From assembly GCF_013186535.1 (NCBI RefSeq), contig NZ_JABMCZ010000004.1, positions 496,001 through 560,000 on the forward strand: DNA of 64,000 nucleotides. Direction: 5' to 3'. The position numbers and the translations under genes are program-made. The stretch's first letter is position 1. Each line of letters opens with the position of its first letter. Origin of the DNA: Nocardia terpenica (GTDB taxonomy: Bacteria; Actinomycetota; Actinomycetes; Mycobacteriales; Mycobacteriaceae). The notes under the pieces are model-generated. The model worked only from the letters and a program-made list of their open reading frames with translations. It searched no databases and was not told where the DNA came from. Below are positions 60,267 through 64,000 of this stretch, piece by piece.

Positions 60267-61007
60267 GTGAGTCTGTCGCAGTTGCCGGAGTCGGTGTCGT
60301 CGTTCACGGATCGTCTGAACCTGGTGTCGCAGCAGCCACCGCTGTGGGTCGTGCTGGTGACCGCGGCGGTGGCGCTGGTGCTGGTGGTGTATCCGCCGCT
60401 GTGGCGGTGGCTGCGGACGGTGGTGACCATCGCGCACGAGGCCGGGCACGCGCTGGTGGCGGTGCTCACCGGGCGCACCCTGACCGGCGTCCGATTGCAT
60501 TCGGACACCTCGGGAGTGACGGTCTCGCGCGGAAAGCCGTACGGGCTCGGCATGATTCTCACCACCATGGCCGGGTATCCCGCGCCGTCGGCGCTGGGCT
60601 TCGGCTGCGCCGCGCTGCTCGGTGCGGGACGGCTCACCCTCATGCTGTGGGTGGTGGTGGCGGCGCTGCTGGTGCTGCTGCTGTGGATTCGCAATCTGTT
60701 CGGCCTGCTGGCCGTGGTGTGCTCCGGTGCGGTGGTGTTCGCCGTCTCGTGGTTCGGAACCAGTGTGCAGCAGGGCGTGTTCGGCTACGGCGTCGCCTGG
60801 TTCCTGCTGTTCGGCGGCCTGCGCGCGGTCGCGGAGTTACAGCGGGTGCAGGTGCGCGGCGACGGTTCGGACGCCGACCAATTGGCCTATCTCACCCGGA
60901 TTCCCGCGCTGCTGTGGGTGCTGGTGTTCGGCGGAACGGCGCTCGCCGCGGTCGTTTTCGGCGGCCGCATGCTGCTCGGCTTCTGGCCGTCGCTCGGGCA
61001 CGCCTGA
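60267..61007 (+). CDS. M50B-type membrane peptidase-like protein
   Basis: 246 residues with about seven membrane segments. Carries the zinc-binding HExxH motif as IAHEAGHALVAVLTG near residue 58, followed by TLTGVRLHSDTSGVTVSRG, as in the Peptidase_M50B family of actinomycetes. Probably a site-2-protease-like intramembrane enzyme or an inactive relative. GTG at 60267 lies a few bases behind a TAGCCT -10-like box (near leaderless). Ten bases after the UvrA-like gene. Confidence 0.82.
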   Translation: MSLSQLPESVSSFTDRLNLVSQQPPLWVVLVTAAVALVLVVYPPLWRWLRTVVTIAHEAGHALVAVLTGRTLTGVRLHSDTSGVTVSRGKPYGLGMILTTMAGYPAPSALGFGCAALLGAGRLTLMLWVVVAALLVLLLWIRNLFGLLAVVCSGAVVFAVSWFGTSVQQGVFGYGVAWFLLFGGLRAVAELQRVQVRGDGSDADQLAYLTRIPALLWVLVFGGTALAAVVFGGRMLLGFWPSLGHA

Positions 61008-61018
61008 CGCGAGCGTGC

Positions 61019-61825
61019 TCAGGCGAGCACTCCGGCGGCGCAGGCGCGCCAGACCCGGGCCTCGCTCGGATTGCCCCGGCGGTCCAGGACTTCCGCCAGC
61101 CCGGCCATGGCGCGGGTGTCGCCGTGGTCGGCGGCGGCGCGCCACCAGCGCTCGGCCTCGTACAGCTCGCCGCGGCGGAAACGCACCACGCCCAGGTCGT
61201 AGGCGGCGCCTGCGTGGCCGAAGCCCGCGGCCTGGGTCCACAGTGCGCACGCCTGCTCGACGTCGCCGCGGCCGTGCATGGCCACGCCGAGGTCGTAGAG
61301 CGCGCCGCCGTAGCGGCTCTCGTCGGTGGCCGCGGACGCGACGGACACCTCCACCACCAGTTCGGTGAAATCCGGTGCGCCGACGCCGGAACTGCAATGC
61401 AGCAGTGCGTGCCCGTGCGCGGCGCGGTCGATGAGCACGCCGTAGTTGCCGGTCCACGATTCGGTGATACCGGCGATGTTCATCCACACCGGCGTCACGG
61501 TGAACGCGGCCTCCGATGCGGCGGCGCTCACCTGGAGGGTGATGCCGTCGGCCATGGCGTCGATCCACACGTCCACCCCGCGCAACCGGCGATCCTCCAG
61601 CAGCACATGCCCGCCCAGCACCGACAGCCCGAGGCCCAGGCCCAGCAGTTCCGGGGGCGGGTCGGCGGCGAGTAGTCGCAGGGTGACGAGCGTCGGATCC
61701 GTGCCCAGAGATTCGGAATACATCGGATACACCACGGCGCCGTGCCATTCGATGGGGTCGGCGCTGTCGTACCGGTCGGCCAGGGACAGCGCATCCTGTG
61801 CGCCGTTCGGGTACGGCCGGGTCAT
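61019..61825 (-). CDS. SEL1-repeat (TPR-like) protein
   Basis: 268 residues. The N-terminal ~170 residues are non-repetitive (beta-rich, with VLLEDRRLRGVDVWIDAMADGITLQVSAA). The C-terminus holds three SEL1/TPR-like repeats (GALYDLGVAMHGRGDVEQACALWTQAAGFGHAGAAYDLGVVRFRRGELYEAERWWRAAADHGDTRAMAGLAEVLDRRGNPSEARVW). Such repeats form protein-interaction surfaces. ATG 61825 has AAAGGCGGGA upstream. Function unknown; it is convergent with the M50-like gene. Confidence 0.75.
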   Translation of the reverse strand: MTRPYPNGAQDALSLADRYDSADPIEWHGAVVYPMYSESLGTDPTLVTLRLLAADPPPELLGLGLGLSVLGGHVLLEDRRLRGVDVWIDAMADGITLQVSAAASEAAFTVTPVWMNIAGITESWTGNYGVLIDRAAHGHALLHCSSGVGAPDFTELVVEVSVASAATDESRYGGALYDLGVAMHGRGDVEQACALWTQAAGFGHAGAAYDLGVVRFRRGELYEAERWWRAAADHGDTRAMAGLAEVLDRRGNPSEARVWRACAAGVLA

Positions 61826-62015
61826 CGGTCCCGCCTTTCGCCGGAGCAAGTGGGAGGGTGATTCGGCCCATACGCTAGTACTCACGACCGCGAAAAATGC
61901 GGGAAGCGGACGGAATTTCCCCCGGCTCACAACGAAATTCCCGCAGACCGTGCCGGTTTGCGTGAAATGCGCACTTGCGCTTGCCGGAGAATTACGGTGG
62001 CGGTCGAATCCGTCC

Positions 62016-62049
62016 GGCCGCGCGAGCTTTCGGCTCCGCTCGCGCGGCC
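62016..62049 (-). terminator. strong hairpin after the 62057 gene
   Basis: Perfect 12-bp stem GGCCGCGCGAGC/GCTCGCGCGGCC with a 10-nt loop (TTTCGGCTCC), seven bases past the stop codon at 62057. Intrinsic-like terminator for the LLM/small-protein operon. Confidence 0.65.
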
Positions 62050-62056
62050 CGCGCGA

Positions 62057-62251
62057 TCAGTCCTCGCTGCCGGACCGATCGCCGAGGTAGTCCAGCAGCG
62101 CGGGGTCACCCGACTCGATCCGGTCGACCTCGGCGCCGCCGGTGCACTCGTACAGCCCGACGGTGACCCGACCGCCCCGGCGGCTCAGCACCCGCCAGAT
62201 CGCGCCCGACTCCGCCCATCGGCGGAGCACGGTCACCGGATCGTCGGTCAT
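62057..62251 (-). CDS. small conserved actinobacterial protein
   Basis: 64 residues: MTDDPVTVLRRWAESGAIWRVLSRRGGRVTVGLYECTGGAEVDRIESGDPALLDYLGDRSGSED. The pattern LRRWEDSGA-VWRVL-VTVGLYEC-GGEE is common beside F420-dependent LLM genes in actinomycetes. Function unknown. GGAGG lies seven bases before ATG 62251, and it starts 10 bases after the LLM stop, so they form one operon. Note that this stretch holds a single cysteine. Confidence 0.75.
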   Translation of the reverse strand: MTDDPVTVLRRWAESGAIWRVLSRRGGRVTVGLYECTGGAEVDRIESGDPALLDYLGDRSGSED

Positions 62252-62261
62252 GACGGCCTCC

Positions 62262-63254
62262 TCAGCGCAGTGCCGGGATCACTTCCCGCTCGAACAGTTC
62301 GATCCCCGAGACGTCGTAGGCCGACTCCGGGAAGTAGTGGATCGCGTAGCCGAGGCCCAGATCGCGGACCTTCGAAAGGTTCTCGACGATCTGCTCGGGG
62401 GTGCCGACGGCCGGGGACGACCGGAACAGTTCGGTGACCCAGGACTCGGCCTTGTCCGCGCCGAGGGCCGGGGCCAGCCGGGCGACGAGGGCCGCGAGCC
62501 GGTCGCGCACCTCGGCCTCGGTCGCGCCGACGACGGTATTGAAGTTCGAGCTGCGCACGATCGCGTCGAAATCGGTGCCGACCTCGGCGCAGTGCGCGCG
62601 CAGGATCTCCGACTTGCGGGTGAAACCCTCCGGATCGCCGGTGAAGTTCGTGTACTGCGCGTACCGGGCCGCGATGCGCAGCGTCTTCTTCTCACCGCCG
62701 CCCGCGACCCACACCGGAATCCCGCCCTCCTGCACCGGCAGCGGCCGCACCAGGGCGCCGTCGATTTGATAGTGCTGACCGGCGAGGGTGACCGTGCCCG
62801 CGGTCCACGCCTGCCGGAAGATCTGCACACCCTCGTCCAGGCGGGCCAGCCGCTCGCCCGCGGACGGGAAACCGTAACCGTAGGCGAGCCATTCGTGCTC
62901 GTACCAGCCGCCGCCGATCCCCATCTCCACCCGGCCGCCGGACACATGGTCGACGGTCGCCGCCACCTTCGCCAGGTACACCGGATTGCGGTACCCCATC
63001 GCGGTGCACATCTGCCCCAGCCGAATCCGCGAGGTGCTCGCCGCGAACGCCGACATCAATGTCCACGCCTCGTGCGTCGCCTCCTCGGTGGGCACCGGCA
63101 CCGTGTGGAAGTGGTCGTACACCCACAGCGACTCCCAGTCCGCGTTCCGATCGGCACGCCGGGCCAGATCGAGCATGACCCCCCACTGTTGCGCGGGATC
63201 GATCCCGACCAGATCGCACCGCCAGCCCTGCGGAACAAATATCCCGAAGCGCAC
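62262..63254 (-). CDS. LLM class F420-dependent oxidoreductase
   Basis: 330-residue luciferase-like F420-type protein: RFGIFVPQGWRCDL start, DHFHTVPVPTEEATHEAWTLMSAFAASTSRIRLGQMCTAMGYRNPVYLAKVAATVDHVSGGRVEMGIGGGWYEHEW, and VGTPEQIVENL near the end. GTG 63254 has AAGGAGAA upstream and gives the usual family N-terminus; an upstream GTG/ATG frame is open to 63344. Substrate unknown. Operon with the small protein at 62057. Confidence 0.88.
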   Translation of the reverse strand: MRFGIFVPQGWRCDLVGIDPAQQWGVMLDLARRADRNADWESLWVYDHFHTVPVPTEEATHEAWTLMSAFAASTSRIRLGQMCTAMGYRNPVYLAKVAATVDHVSGGRVEMGIGGGWYEHEWLAYGYGFPSAGERLARLDEGVQIFRQAWTAGTVTLAGQHYQIDGALVRPLPVQEGGIPVWVAGGGEKKTLRIAARYAQYTNFTGDPEGFTRKSEILRAHCAEVGTDFDAIVRSSNFNTVVGATEAEVRDRLAALVARLAPALGADKAESWVTELFRSSPAVGTPEQIVENLSKVRDLGLGYAIHYFPESAYDVSGIELFEREVIPALR

Positions 63255-63637
63255 CAGTTCTCCTTCGCCCGTCAATACATACCGACCGCGACGGATCTCA
63301 TCGCGGCCCCCTCCCACTGTGGTCGGTGTCGATCCCCGGGGCAAGCGCGGGCCGCGTTCCCCGAGCCGCCCTGTCGTCCGGGTGAACGGACATCGACCGA
63401 TCGGTGTGATCCTCCCGATGCTCGAGCGGAACCGCTATGGCCACGTCACCCCACCGGAGCCTTTGCGGCAGACGATATTTCGGCATTTCGGCTGGTCGGC
63501 GCCCGTACTCCCTTCCACCCGCGAATGTTTCACTTCGGGTCGCACGGCACCGGCGCGACCGTTATGCTCTTCCGGATGCCGAAACGGCTTGTCGGTCCGA
63601 GTATTTGACGAGCCGCAGTTTCAGGGGGAGAGCCGCC
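63255..63637. other. divergent intergenic region
   Basis: About 383 bases separating the LLM gene and the right-edge kinase. No convincing gene or RNA seen. A TATGCT -10-like box lies near 63561 and GGGGGAG about 8 bases before the kinase start. Confidence 0.5.
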
Positions 63638-64000
63638 GTGTGCGTCCCGAACCCGTGGCGAAAAACGCAAGTGGAAAGTGCAGTGGTGCAGCGATCGATT
63701 CCGCCCGACGGCGACCTCCGCGATCCCGATCGTCCTCGCCCGCCGTGGTCGACGCTGCTGGCCACCGCGCTGATCGGCGCGGTGCTGGTCGCGGGCTCGG
63801 TGTTGTTGTCCCCCACCACATTCCGGCTGCCCATGGCGATCGGCGCGGGGGCGGCGGCGCTGGTGTTGTGCATCGCGATCACCGCCGCGGTCCGCGCGCA
63901 CGCCCTCGAACGGTGGCAGCGCCAGCGCGCGATAGCGGCCCAGCGCAACGCCGACGCGGTGGTCGGCGAGGCGACGGCGCGCGTGGACGCCGCGTACGAG
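63638..64000 (+). CDS. sensor histidine kinase, N-terminal part cut by window edge
   Basis: 121 residues are visible from GTG 63638 (GGGGGAG upstream). After a Pro/Arg-rich leader come two membrane segments (about residues 40-60, TLLATALIGAVLVAGSVLL, and 68-92, AIGAGAAALVLCIAITAAVRA), then the start of a charged coil (RWQRQRAIAAQRNADAVVGEATARVDAAYE). This arrangement is typical of conservon-type kinases that precede roadblock/DUF742/GTPase genes, so a second conservon may continue to the right. Internal GTGs at 63671, 63683 and 63686 are alternative starts. Confidence 0.6.
   Translation, partial: MCVPNPWRKTQVESAVVQRSIPPDGDLRDPDRPRPPWSTLLATALIGAVLVAGSVLLSPTTFRLPMAIGAGAAALVLCIAITAAVRAHALERWQRQRAIAAQRNADAVVGEATARVDAAYE

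Overview
The window is a chromosomal stretch of a high-GC actinomycete, most probably a Nocardia or a close relative (Rhodococcus or a mycobacterium is less likely). This is inferred from GTG and TTG starts, many leaderless genes behind TANNNT -10 boxes, several F420-type LLM oxidoreductases, a KasA/B-like ketosynthase, a KstR-like box, a GabD2-like dehydrogenase, a CmtR-like sensor and a conservon. No rRNA, tRNA, CRISPR array, intact transposon or prophage was seen. Both edges cut genes: an aldo/keto reductase on the left and a sensor kinase on the right.

Region by region. 1-4.4 kb: aldo/keto reductase, an MFS exporter translationally coupled to its MarR regulator, and an LLM oxidoreductase. 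4.4-7.9 kb: a membrane-anchored type-1 binding-protein fold paired with a P-loop protein. 8.1-14.0 kb: a compact Calvin-cycle locus, cbbR divergent from cbbL-cbbS-cbbX-cbbF-cbbP. 14-20 kb: DUF1275, Uma2, FAD monooxygenase, NUDIX, a dinB polymerase whose start codon lies in an SOS box, and small secreted or ligand-binding proteins. 20-23.6 kb: possible antibiotic-inactivating enzymes (XAT acyltransferase, erythromycin-esterase family) and two VOC genes, one frameshifted. 23.6-31.6 kb: serine hydrolase, WYL/DinB and MerR/nitronate monooxygenase pairs, and a secreted HNH nuclease.

31.6-36.9 kb is an operon of PF10118 hydrolase, ferredoxin reductase, SDR, flavin monooxygenase and SRPBCC protein. 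It carries several lesions: a frameshift in the monooxygenase, and hydrolase and TetR genes that meet head to head, both without normal 5' ends. 37.1-39.5 kb: DinB protein, then a TetR/ketosynthase pair with an operator inside a well-formed promoter. 40.0-42.9 kb: a methionine salvage operon in which MtnA and MtnB are fused, followed by mtnD and mtnC with ATGA overlaps. 43.0-47.8 kb: a conservon (kinase, roadblock, DUF742, GTPase) and a CmtR-like/CDF metal pair. 47.9-54.6 kb: succinate-semialdehyde dehydrogenase, OsmC, two genes sharing an upstream repeat, a secreted lipase and an aldehyde dehydrogenase/DUF779 operon. 54.7-63.3 kb: GAF regulator, LLM enzymes, a small lipoprotein, a short UvrA paralogue behind a perfect CRP-type site, an M50-like membrane protein and a SEL1-repeat protein. 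The right end starts another sensor kinase.

A dispersed palindromic repeat (25-27 bp hairpins, twice arranged as 62-bp nested palindromes next to degenerate tandem arrays) occurs at four intergenic sites. The two main metabolic units, CO2 fixation and methionine salvage, are each compact and translationally coupled in part. No energy-yielding genes for autotrophy (hydrogenase, CO dehydrogenase) are visible, so any autotrophic growth would depend on genes elsewhere.
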